Below, piece by piece: positions 1 through 7,070 of a stretch of 8,080 nucleotides of DNA. The number at the start of each line of letters is the position of its first letter. Position 1 is the stretch's first letter. A program made the translations under genes and the position numbers. The stretch comes from Anaerolineales bacterium UBA3905. Lineage in GTDB: Bacteria > Chloroflexota > Anaerolineae > Caldilineales > Caldilineaceae. The notes under the pieces are model-generated. The model made no database searches and had not been told where the DNA came from. It saw nothing but the letters and a program-made list of their open reading frames with translations. The DNA lies in the NCBI GenBank assembly GCA_002391565.1, contig DGFH01000174.1:1-8080 (forward strand). The letters run 5' to 3'.

Positions 1-1029
1 GGCACCCCGGTTGATGAACGCGCCTATGCCGAGGCTGTAATCACCCGCAGCGGCGTGCAGCCAACCTTTGTCGAGATCGGCGCAACGCAGATGCTCGATC
101 TATTGGCGGTCACCGCCTACCATGCTGAACAAGTGGTGGATGGGCCGCTGGCTGCGCTTTGGATGGTCTATCAGGCGCAGCGACAGAGTGGAGTGGTCGT
201 GACGCTAGATGGTCATGGCGGCGACGAGTTGCTGGCGGGCTATCCACACTATGCCGTGGCGGCGCTCTACGACGCTGGCGCCTGGCCGACGCGACCGCGT
301 CGCTATCGCGAGGTGCTCGACATCTATCGCGGCTTGCTGTCTAGCCCGGCTGACGCCGGGCCGCAGACTGCTGCCCGCGCCATACTGTGGGCAACCAACG
401 CCTGGCTGCGCAACTTGCAGCGCTTGTTCATGCGTCGTGCACCGTCAGTACAGAAGGATACAATGAAAGCGTGGCTGGGGCCGGCGCTACAGGAAGTCGA
501 AGCAGCGCCTCCCGTTGCCACCGATGACTTGCCCGGCGCATCACTCTTTCGGCGCACCCTGTACACCGACTTTCATCACCGCGTGCTGCCTGTGATCCTG
601 CGCAATTACGATCGCATGAGCATGGCGCACGGCGTCGAGGTGCGGATGCCTTTTCTCGACTGGCGGCTGGTCGCCTTTGTCTTTGCGTTGCCCGAAGAGA
701 GCCTGTTGGGGCAGCGATATACGAAGCTGGTGTTGCGGCGGGCGCTGGCGGATCGACTTCCACCATCCGTCCTCACCCGTCGCGACAAGATCGGTTTTTC
801 GGCGCCGAACTCACAATGGTGGAGCATGGCAGAATGGCGCGATTGGCGCAATGAGGCGGCGAATATTCTCACTGCGAGTGGCGACGCTCTATGGAACTTA
901 CAGATGTTGACCGCCCGCTGTATACAGGACGCAGCGCCAACCTGGACTGAGCTCAGCCACTTCTGGCGCGTCGTCCACGCCAGCCTCTGGCTCCAACAAT
1001 TGCGTCATCAATCAGGCTCGATCAGATGA
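1..1029 (+). CDS. asnB: AsnB-type glutamine amidotransferase (asparagine synthetase family), C-terminal part, 5' end cut off by window
   Basis: The reading frame is open from base 1 and gives 342 visible residues. A GTG at 55 lies inside the gene and is not its start. Seen: LDGHGGDELLAGY at visible residues 69-81, the LSGxGxDE-like signature of the synthetase domain; RNYDRMSMAHGVEVRMPFLD from residue 201; and KIGFSAP at 263-269, matching the C-terminal K-x-GF-x-x-P signature. Family knowledge: AsnB enzymes have an N-terminal glutaminase domain with Cys at position 2 and an SGGxDS ATP pyrophosphatase loop. Usual length is roughly 600-640 residues, so the glutaminase domain and ATP loop should lie upstream of the window. 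Ammonia from glutamine is transferred to an AMP-activated carboxylate. Inference: next to five glycosyltransferase genes it more likely amidates a sugar acid or another cell-surface precursor than makes free asparagine, but asparagine synthesis cannot be excluded. A His occupies the third residue of the LDGHGGDE loop, where Gln or Glu is more usual. Confidence 0.93.
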   Translation, partial: GTPVDERAYAEAVITRSGVQPTFVEIGATQMLDLLAVTAYHAEQVVDGPLAALWMVYQAQRQSGVVVTLDGHGGDELLAGYPHYAVAALYDAGAWPTRPRRYREVLDIYRGLLSSPADAGPQTAARAILWATNAWLRNLQRLFMRRAPSVQKDTMKAWLGPALQEVEAAPPVATDDLPGASLFRRTLYTDFHHRVLPVILRNYDRMSMAHGVEVRMPFLDWRLVAFVFALPEESLLGQRYTKLVLRRALADRLPPSVLTRRDKIGFSAPNSQWWSMAEWRDWRNEAANILTASGDALWNLQMLTARCIQDAAPTWTELSHFWRVVHASLWLQQLRHQSGSIR

Positions 1030-1039
1030 GGCCAGCAGC

Positions 1040-2437
1040 ATGAAACGTGTGCTCATCATCGCTTACTACTTCCCGCCCATTGGCGGCAGCGGCGTGCAGC
1101 GACCGACCAAGTTCGTGAAATATTTACCGGAATTTGGCTGGCAACCCTACGTGATCAGCACCGATCGTCCCTATGGCGATGGCGCCGAGGGTTATGACGA
1201 AACGCTGCTGGCTGACATTCCTGCGTCCGTTCGCGTCTGGCGCGTGCCGACGCCGCAGCCCAGGCCAGTCTACCGCCTGGCGCAGTGGCTGGGCTGGCGC
1301 AGTGCGGCCGTCGAAGCCTATCGACGCGGCGTTACTCCACCGCCGGTCGCTGTGGCGCCGACGAAGCAGCGGCCGCCGAATCTGGTCGCGCGGCTGCGCC
1401 ATGCCATGTTGGCGCCGCTCTACCTGATTCACAATCCACCGGTCGATCCGGCGCTGTACTGGGCGCTGCGCATTGTGCCGTTGGCGCGACGGATCATCGA
1501 ACAAGAACAGATCGATGTCGTCTTCACCACTGTGCCGCCCTGGTCGGCATTGATTACGGGCGCACAATTGCGCCATCTGACCGGGCGTCCCTGGGTGGCA
1601 GACTTTCGTGATCCGTGGACGGACAACGCGTTCGTTTATTTCCCAACCACGCCACGCCGTTGGCTAGACAAACATCTTGAACGTAGCTTGTTAAGGCAAA
1701 CGGATGCTGTCATTGCGGAAACGCCTCCGAATCTGGCTGCTTTGGTGCAAAAGACCCGCCCCAACCAGCGGTTGTTTGCCACGATCCCAAATGGTTGGGA
1801 TCGGGAGGATTTTCCTGATCTGGCGTCGGTCCGTGCGGGTTTGCCGCCGTCAGCATCAGCTGATGGACGCATCGTCTTGCTGCATCCGGGCAGCGCCTAT
1901 CAGGGAGAGCCACTGCCATTATTGTGGGGCGTCGAACGCCTGGCCGCCACTGGCGAAGTTGATCTGGATCGGCTGCGTTTTCATTTCGTTGGGGCAGTTC
2001 ACCCAATGGATCGTCAGACGATTGAACGTTCTCCACAAGGCTTTCGATTTCATTTTGACACACAGCGCATATCGCACGACCAGGCTTTGCGCCTGATGCG
2101 AGAAGCTCATGTGCTATTGTTGCTGCTACGGCGGAAAGGACCGAGAGTTGCTTCAGGCAAGCTCTTCGAGTATCTGGTTGCAGGGCGCCCGGTGTTGGCA
2201 AGCGGCGCCGTCAACGGCGTGGCTGGGCAGATTGTGCGTCGATGTGGCGTAGGTTGTGTGGTCGAGCCTGATGACATCGATGGGATGGCGCAGATGTTGC
2301 GCAGTGTGATTACCGATTACGCTCATCTGGCGGCAAAGGTCTATCAGCCAGATTGGAATGAGATCGAGCGTTACGAGCGGCGTTTGCTCACCAGCCGTCT
2401 GGCTGCAACCTTTGACCAGTTACTCACCAGGCCATGA
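1040..2437 (+). CDS. GT4-type glycosyltransferase (GT-B fold)
   Basis: 465 residues, predicted cytosolic or membrane-associated. It should transfer a sugar from a nucleotide donor to the growing lipid-linked oligosaccharide; donor and acceptor cannot be read from the sequence. Seen: an N-terminal Rossmann-like start MKRVLIIAYYFPP followed by GGSGVQR, typical of the GT4-like N-terminal domain; PPWS at 166-169; DFRDPW at 188-193; and a C-terminal donor-binding domain with SGKLFEY at 372-378 followed by AGRPVLA. Residues about 95-125 form a proline- and basic-rich linker (three consecutive Pro, then KQRPP). Close relatives as I remember them usually carry PPHS rather than PPWS. The ATG at 1040 has TGAGG at 1027-1031 eight bases upstream, overlapping the asnB stop codon, so translation is probably coupled. 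The 3' end overlaps the next gene by ATGA. Family assignment is firm; specificity is unknown. Confidence 0.93.
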   Translation: MKRVLIIAYYFPPIGGSGVQRPTKFVKYLPEFGWQPYVISTDRPYGDGAEGYDETLLADIPASVRVWRVPTPQPRPVYRLAQWLGWRSAAVEAYRRGVTPPPVAVAPTKQRPPNLVARLRHAMLAPLYLIHNPPVDPALYWALRIVPLARRIIEQEQIDVVFTTVPPWSALITGAQLRHLTGRPWVADFRDPWTDNAFVYFPTTPRRWLDKHLERSLLRQTDAVIAETPPNLAALVQKTRPNQRLFATIPNGWDREDFPDLASVRAGLPPSASADGRIVLLHPGSAYQGEPLPLLWGVERLAATGEVDLDRLRFHFVGAVHPMDRQTIERSPQGFRFHFDTQRISHDQALRLMREAHVLLLLLRRKGPRVASGKLFEYLVAGRPVLASGAVNGVAGQIVRRCGVGCVVEPDDIDGMAQMLRSVITDYAHLAAKVYQPDWNEIERYERRLLTSRLAATFDQLLTRP

Positions 2438-3660
2438 AACTCGCCATCTATCACAATCTTCCCTCTGGCGGCGGGAAGCGCGCGCTGTACGAAATGACAA
2501 AGCGGCTGGCGGTGCGCCATACGCTGGACGTCTACACACTCTCTACTGCGGAACACGATTTCTGCGATGTGCGACCGTTAGTGAGAAGCCACACGGTCTT
2601 ACCCTTTCAGCCGTTGCCGCTGGGCAAACCACCCTTCGGTCGGCTCAATCAAGGTATTCGCGCTGTAGACCTGCTACGGCTGGAAGCGGTGCAGCGGCGT
2701 ATTGCAGCGCAGATTGATGCGGCAGGCTACGATGTGGTTTTTGTGCACAATTGTCGTTTCAGTCAAAGTCCCGGCCTGCTCAAGTTCCTGCGCACGCCGA
2801 CAGTCTACTATTGCCAGGAGCCACCGCGTCAACTCTATGAGCCGGCGGCGCAGCGACCGTATCTGCAGTTTTCGCGTGCGCAACGTCTGGGAAATCTAGT
2901 GGATCCTTTGCCGCTGCTTTACCGGCGCACCCTGGCCGCCCTCGACCGTCGCAATGTTAAGGCCGCGTCGTTGATCCTCGTCAATTCAGCCTTTTCGCGG
3001 GAAAGCCTTTTTCGCGTGTATGGCGTTTCAGCAAGAGTCTGCTACCTGGGCGTCGATATCCGTGTTTTTCAGCCCCTCTCTCTACCCAAAGAGCGTTTTG
3101 TGTTGTCAGTCGGCGCCCTGATCGCCAATAAGGGGTTTGATTTTGTGATGCAAGCTCTGTCGCTCATCGATCGCACCGAACGGCCGAAACTTATCGTGGT
3201 CAGCAACCACGTTGATCCACGCGAACAGAGGTATCTGGCGGAGCTGGCACGCGCCCTGGCTGTGGAAGTGGAGTTTCAACAGATGATCGGCGATCACGAA
3301 TTGGTGACGCTCTACAATCGGGCGGCGGCGACCGTGTACGCACCGGTGATGGAGCCGTTTGGTTTTGTTCCGCTAGAGTCGATGGCCTGTGCGACGCCGG
3401 TGGTTGGCGTCTTCGAAGGGGGCGTGCGTGAAAGTGTGGCCTCAAACGTCACCGGTGTATTGGTGCAGCGCGATCCGGTCGAATTTGCCGATGCGATTCA
3501 CCGTGTGTGCTCCAACCCGACCTGGGCGCAGGAGCTTGGCAAAAACGGCGTCGCGCATGTGCATCGGCATTGGACGTGGGAGGCAACCCAAAAAGGGATA
3601 GAGGATGCTTTGACCTATGGCAGCGGCGCGCGTAGCCGCAGGTTGGGGAGTTGCTCATGA
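2434..3660 (+). CDS. GT4 family glycosyltransferase (GT-B fold, EX7E motif)
   Basis: 408 residues, a usual length for GT4. Seen: MKLAIYHNLP then SGGGKRAL at residues 11-18, the N-terminal glycine-rich acceptor-side loop; YYCQEPPR at 125-132; VGALIANKGFDFV at about 226-238, the start of the donor-binding domain with the conserved KG; and the EX7E motif EPFGFVPLE with Glu307 and Glu315, followed by ACATPVVG and a GVRESV segment. In this family the two glutamates contact the nucleotide sugar. It is expected to act at the cytoplasmic membrane face as a retaining transferase; the sugar is not predictable. The ATG at 2434 shares four bases with the previous stop (ATGA), and only a weak AGG precedes it at 2429-2431, so coupling to upstream translation is likely. 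No signal peptide or membrane helix is evident. Its 3' end overlaps the next gene by ATGA. Confidence 0.95.
   Translation: MKLAIYHNLPSGGGKRALYEMTKRLAVRHTLDVYTLSTAEHDFCDVRPLVRSHTVLPFQPLPLGKPPFGRLNQGIRAVDLLRLEAVQRRIAAQIDAAGYDVVFVHNCRFSQSPGLLKFLRTPTVYYCQEPPRQLYEPAAQRPYLQFSRAQRLGNLVDPLPLLYRRTLAALDRRNVKAASLILVNSAFSRESLFRVYGVSARVCYLGVDIRVFQPLSLPKERFVLSVGALIANKGFDFVMQALSLIDRTERPKLIVVSNHVDPREQRYLAELARALAVEVEFQQMIGDHELVTLYNRAAATVYAPVMEPFGFVPLESMACATPVVGVFEGGVRESVASNVTGVLVQRDPVEFADAIHRVCSNPTWAQELGKNGVAHVHRHWTWEATQKGIEDALTYGSGARSRRLGSCS
3645..3650 (+). promoter_or_regulatory. Ribosome binding site that fixes the start of the first GT2 gene
   Basis: GGGGAG lies six bases before the ATG at 3657. A TTG at 3651, in the same frame and two codons upstream, directly abuts this site and could not use it. 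The ATG, which overlaps the previous stop as ATGA, is therefore the better start. Confidence 0.75.
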
Positions 3661-4628
3661 CTTCGAGCACGCCGCGCGTTGCCGTCATCATCCTGAACTG
3701 GAACAACGCGGATGACACCCTGGCCTGCCTGCGCTCGGTGATGGCGTTGGACTATCCGGCTGAACAGATGAATGTGATCGTGGTTGATAATGGTTCCACC
3801 GACGATTCTGTTGCTCGAATCCTGGCTGCCTATCCCGCGATTACGCTTCTCCAGAACAGCGCGAATCTAGGCTATGCGGAAGGAAACAACGTTGGCATTC
3901 GTTATGCCCTGAGATTGCGCAATGAGTATATCTTGATTTTGAACAATGACGTTGAGGTGTGGCCGAATCTGCTTGATCGCTTGGTGGCGGAAGCTATGCT
4001 GGATTTGTCCATCGGGGTTGTGGGCCCCAAGATGTATTTTTCCGATCCTTCGGACATGATTTTTGCAGCAGGCAGCCTGGTCAGGTGGGAGGAGGGCGCG
4101 ATCGAACAACGCGGCATCTGGCAGCGCGAGAGTGAAGTCGGCCCGTTATTTGCAGATGAGGCAGAGGATGTCGATTTCATTGTTGGCTGCGGGGTTTTGT
4201 TTCGTAGCGAGGTGCTGGAAAAGCTTGGCGGGCTGGAGCCACGCTTCTATTTAAACTTTGAGGATATCGATATCTGCATCCGCGCCAGGCGCGCCGGGTA
4301 CCGCATACGATACACCCCCCGAACAGCTTTATATCATAAGGTGTCAGCCACACTTGGGCAGGGATCACCGCAGAACACGTATTATATGACGCGCAATGCC
4401 TTGTTATTTTTTGGGATGCATCTGTCGGGTTGGCGACGATACCGGACATTAAGCCGAATCGTGGCCCGCAATCTTGGTCATGTGGTAGTGTGGTATCTTC
4501 TGCCCAAATATCGAAACGCAACGCGCGCCAAAAGACTGGCGAACCTGTTTGCCTTGCGCGACGCTGTATTGGGGCGCTTTGGGTGCATGGGGGAAGATGT
4601 GGCCGCAATTTGCCGTATGCAATCATGA
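3657..4628 (+). CDS. GT2 family glycosyltransferase (rhamnosyltransferase-like, GT-A fold)
   Basis: 323 residues from the ATG at 3657. Seen: VAVIILNWNN at 8-17 (first strand of the GT-A fold); VVDNGSTDD at 42-50 (nucleotide-binding Asp44); LGYAEGNNVG at 71-80; LNND at 95-98 as the DXD-equivalent metal and donor site; FVGCG-type segment DFIVGCG at 173-179; FEDIDICIR at 201-209 with the ED pair that usually supplies the catalytic base; and YHK at 226-228. This order matches the COG1216 group, which includes many O-antigen and exopolysaccharide rhamnosyl- and hexosyltransferases and inverting enzymes. Rhamnose as donor is a guess from similarity. The roughly 70 residues after the catalytic domain are rich in Arg and hydrophobic residues (WRRYRTLSRIVARNLGHVVV) and may sit on the membrane. 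The end overlaps the next gene by ATGA. It contains no GGCGCC site, unlike the genes before it. Confidence 0.95.
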   Translation: MTSSTPRVAVIILNWNNADDTLACLRSVMALDYPAEQMNVIVVDNGSTDDSVARILAAYPAITLLQNSANLGYAEGNNVGIRYALRLRNEYILILNNDVEVWPNLLDRLVAEAMLDLSIGVVGPKMYFSDPSDMIFAAGSLVRWEEGAIEQRGIWQRESEVGPLFADEAEDVDFIVGCGVLFRSEVLEKLGGLEPRFYLNFEDIDICIRARRAGYRIRYTPRTALYHKVSATLGQGSPQNTYYMTRNALLFFGMHLSGWRRYRTLSRIVARNLGHVVVWYLLPKYRNATRAKRLANLFALRDAVLGRFGCMGEDVAAICRMQS

Positions 4629-5611
4629 TCACCACTACACCTGTACACCCATTCCTGAGCGTTATCATCCCCACTTATAATCGCGAAAAGTCGCTGTTGT
4701 GCACCCTGGATAGCCTGCAGCAGCAAACCTTGTCAATGGCGCAGTTTGAGGTTATCGTGGTCAATGACGGTGGGCATGATGCCACGCATCGCATTGTTCA
4801 TCGGCCTTTTCCATTCCGCCTTCGATTGTTTACCCAGGTGAATCAAGGCGCAGCAGCAGCGCGCAACCATGGCGCACAACAAAGCGAGGCGGAAATCCTG
4901 GTTTTTATTGACGACGACATCACGCTTGAACCTGGATATCTCGCAGCAATTGTCAGAAAGAGCGCACCTGGAATATTATCCATGGGAAGCTGGCTTCCCT
5001 ATCTACCATCGGATGCAAGCGTCTTTGCCCGCACGGTTGCCCGTTCAATTGCGCAGGATGCTCCGACTGATGATCAAGATGTGGCTTTCACCGAATGCAC
5101 CAGCAACAATCTGGCGGTTCACCGCATGGATTTCTATCAGATCGGCATGTGGCAAGATTTGTTGGGTGACGGCCCTACTCTTTGGGGAGATGTCGTTTTT
5201 GGTTACAAAGCATGGAAATCCGGGTTTCGCCTTCGACGTCTCGCTGATGCCAGGTTGACGCATCGCGACATCCATCTTGCAACGCTGTCTTCTGCAACAC
5301 GCCGCGCCCATCATGTCGCCAGGATTGCCCAACCACTCTTGCGTCAATATCCAGAAATTGGTGAGCACTTATCGATGTTCTATAACAAGACTCCAATCAA
5401 CTGGCGTCAAGATTCACTGAAGCGGATACTGCGTAAGTCCCTCTGCAGAATTGGTTGGTCTCCGCCTGGCATGTGGCTAATGGAGAGCGCTGTGCCCTGG
5501 TTGGAGCGCTATGCCCCTGAAACGCAGTTGCTGCAGGCCTTATATGGTTGGATCATCAGCGGCAATCTTTATCAAGGATATCGTGAAGGATTGCGCGCCG
5601 CAACTCAGTGA
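4625..5611 (+). CDS. GT2 family glycosyltransferase (GT-A fold)
   Basis: 328 residues from the ATG at 4625, which overlaps the previous stop as ATGA. The frame stays open upstream to an ATG at 4430, but that 65-residue extension would lie wholly inside the previous gene and reads like out-of-frame sequence. The conserved strand LSVIIPTYNRE begins at residue 11 from the ATG at 4625. Seen: VVNDGG at 45-50; NQGAAAARNHG at 73-83; IDDD at 95-98 (DXD metal and donor site); WGDVVFGYKAWKSG at 187-200, whose Asp189 is the candidate catalytic base; and HRD at 213-215. The VSVIIPTYNR-type start places it in the main GT2 branch rather than with the rhamnosyltransferase-like neighbours. It should add a sugar on the cytoplasmic face; specificity is unknown. 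No clear Shine-Dalgarno site precedes it, so coupling is likely. The second half is visibly AT-richer: 23 of 60 bases at 5341-5400 are G or C. Confidence 0.94.
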   Translation: MITTTPVHPFLSVIIPTYNREKSLLCTLDSLQQQTLSMAQFEVIVVNDGGHDATHRIVHRPFPFRLRLFTQVNQGAAAARNHGAQQSEAEILVFIDDDITLEPGYLAAIVRKSAPGILSMGSWLPYLPSDASVFARTVARSIAQDAPTDDQDVAFTECTSNNLAVHRMDFYQIGMWQDLLGDGPTLWGDVVFGYKAWKSGFRLRRLADARLTHRDIHLATLSSATRRAHHVARIAQPLLRQYPEIGEHLSMFYNKTPINWRQDSLKRILRKSLCRIGWSPPGMWLMESAVPWLERYAPETQLLQALYGWIISGNLYQGYREGLRAATQ

Positions 5612-5623
5612 CAGATCTCATGC

Positions 5624-5628
5624 AGGAG
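5624..5628 (+). promoter_or_regulatory. Ribosome binding site for the Wzy-like gene
   Basis: AGGAG lies ten bases before the GTG at 5639, a slightly long spacing. It favours GTG 5639 over an in-frame ATG at 5687, which has no good site. In-frame TGA at 5609-5611 rules out any earlier start. Confidence 0.6.
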
Positions 5629-5638
5629 CGCTGGCATC

Positions 5639-7066
5639 GTGACCCCATCAACCACCACCTCATCAGCTTCGCCGACTGCCTATCGGATGCGTCCGTCCAT
5701 TATTTCTATCGTGGTGGTCGTTATCCTGGCGCTTGCCTGCTGGTTGGGCGCCACTGCATCGTGGCGGTCGTTTGCAGCGTTGATGGGCGGTGTTGCCGGC
5801 GTTGCTATCCTGCGTCAACCACGTCTGGGGCCACTTGTGCTGATCATCATTGCGCTGGCGTTGCCGATCACATTCAGCACCGGAACCGACGTGCGCCTCA
5901 ATCCTGCCGCCGTCTTCGTGCCGGTGCTCTTCGTTCTGTGGGGGCTGGGTGCACTGGTGCGCGGCGCGCTGCATGCGCCATCATCACCGGTGAACCTGCC
6001 ATTGCTGCTCTTCTTGCTCGGCGGGCTGGTTTCGCTGGGCGTCGGCCTGGTCACGTGGGATCCACTGGTGCCACGGCGCGAGTCGTTCATCATCGTGCAG
6101 CTGGCGCAGTGGGCAATCTTTGTGTTTTCGGCGATGGCCTTCTGGTTGACGGCGATTCTGGCGCAAGATGGGCGCTGGCTATCACGAATAACAGTCGTCT
6201 TTCTGGTGGTGGGCGGTTTCCTGGCGTTGCTACGTGTCGTCCCATTGCTGCGGCCTGTCTTTGACGTCGTGACCACTGGCGCTGTGGATCGGGCGCCGTT
6301 TTGGCTCCTGTTGGGTGCGCTGGCGGGAGGACAGTTGCTCTTCAATCGGGGTTTGCATTTTACCGGGCGCATAGCATTGTTGGCTATCCTGGCGATCACG
6401 GCGTACTACGCCTTCTTCCTGGAGCGTGAAGGCGCCTCCACCTGGGTCGGGGTGGCGGTTGCCTGGGCAGTGCTCGGCTGGCTGCGCTTTCCCCGCTGGC
6501 GGGCGTCGCTGGTGGTGATCCTGTTGCTATTGACGGGTGTGGGGCTGCTCTTTCCGGTGCTTTGGGAATTTGCCGGCGGTGACGCCGAATGGCTGCTGAG
6601 TGGAGAATCCCGTCTGATCTTGATCGAACGCGTCCTGGAAGTCACAATGCGCAACCCGCTCCTGGGGCTTGGGCCGGCAGCCTACCGTGTCTATGCGTCG
6701 TGGCAGCCATTGGTGATGGCTGGCAGCCGGCTATGGCTTGGCTCTGTCGTCAGTTCGCACAACAACTATGTTGACCTCTTTGCGCACGGCGGCGCGGTAG
6801 GATTGGCGCTCTTTGCCTGGTTTGTTGCAGCCTATGCGCGGGTTGCATTCTCGCTGCGTCGACGCCACCGAACGGGCTTCGCAGCGGGCTATGTCAACGC
6901 CATGCTGGCCGCCGGCGCCGGCGCCCTGGTCATCATGTTGTTGGCGGATTGGATGCTGCCCTTTGTCTACAATATTGGCTTCCACGGCTTCCAGGCCAGT
7001 GTGTTGGTCTGGCTATTTCTAGGCGGCATCGTGGCCTTGGAACACATGCCGGAAACAAGGGGGTAG
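5639..7066 (+). CDS. O-antigen ligase/polymerase-like multi-spanning membrane protein (Wzy/WaaL type)
   Basis: 475 residues with a GTG start. By eye about eleven or twelve hydrophobic segments are present, including roughly 20-40, 64-80, 90-109, 119-138, 152-173, 183-204, 220-235, 244-260, 268-282, 289-308, 383-403, 421-440 and 451-467 (neighbours may merge). Between the early and late groups lies the large periplasmic-type loop of the Wzy_C domain, with SGESRL at 321-326, NPLLGLGP at 339-346 and SSHNNYVDLFAHGG at 372-385. The last matches the conserved H-N-x-Y/L motif of the family; His374 is the key residue. Known: these proteins join undecaprenyl-linked repeats or transfer them to an acceptor at the outer face of the membrane. 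Inference: among glycosyltransferase genes it is most likely the polymerase of the repeat unit. A ligase role is possible but less likely if the host lacks LPS. GTG 5639 is chosen over ATG 5687, leaving a Ser/Thr-rich 16-residue tail before the first helix. Confidence 0.9.
   Translation: MTPSTTTSSASPTAYRMRPSIISIVVVVILALACWLGATASWRSFAALMGGVAGVAILRQPRLGPLVLIIIALALPITFSTGTDVRLNPAAVFVPVLFVLWGLGALVRGALHAPSSPVNLPLLLFLLGGLVSLGVGLVTWDPLVPRRESFIIVQLAQWAIFVFSAMAFWLTAILAQDGRWLSRITVVFLVVGGFLALLRVVPLLRPVFDVVTTGAVDRAPFWLLLGALAGGQLLFNRGLHFTGRIALLAILAITAYYAFFLEREGASTWVGVAVAWAVLGWLRFPRWRASLVVILLLLTGVGLLFPVLWEFAGGDAEWLLSGESRLILIERVLEVTMRNPLLGLGPAAYRVYASWQPLVMAGSRLWLGSVVSSHNNYVDLFAHGGAVGLALFAWFVAAYARVAFSLRRRHRTGFAAGYVNAMLAAGAGALVIMLLADWMLPFVYNIGFHGFQASVLVWLFLGGIVALEHMPETRG
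7057..7064 (+). promoter_or_regulatory. Strong ribosome binding site directing a CTG start
   Basis: AAGGGGGT can pair over all eight positions with the 16S anti-Shine-Dalgarno sequence if one G-U wobble is allowed. It sits in the last codons of the Wzy-like gene, six bases before the CTG at 7071 and 33 bases before the first conventional start (GTG 7098). Its place and strength are the main support for initiation at CTG. Confidence 0.75.
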
Positions 7067-7070
7067 CACT

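Noticed and set aside
1710..2201. 163-codon - strand frame inside the first GT4 gene
   Set aside because: Low-complexity composition without motifs, lying fully opposite a well-supported gene.
4263..4274. Perfect 12-base palindrome GATATCGATATC
   Set aside because: It falls in the conserved EDID catalytic segment of the first GT2 gene, and the codons for that motif explain it. No second copy was noticed.
4430..4624. 65-residue N-terminal extension of the second GT2 gene
   Set aside because: It would overlap the previous gene along its whole length and lacks GT2 features. The ATG at 4625 starts just before the conserved first strand and gives the ATGA junction seen at neighbouring genes.
5608..6264. 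218-codon + strand frame starting with GTG that overlaps the previous stop as GTGA
   Set aside because: It overlaps the Wzy-like gene in another frame. Its product is an Arg/Ala/Cys/His-rich string without motifs, while the competing frame has clear membrane helices and Wzy_C motifs.
5815..6399. 194-codon - strand frame opposite the Wzy-like gene
   Set aside because: Its Ser/Thr/Arg/Pro-rich product is the usual antisense shadow of a hydrophobic GC-rich gene, with no motif and no ribosome site evident.
6908..6925. GC-rich short repeat of GCCGGC/GGCGCC units
   Set aside because: It encodes an Ala-Gly run in a membrane helix of the Wzy-like protein and needs no separate explanation beyond the hexamer excess already noted.
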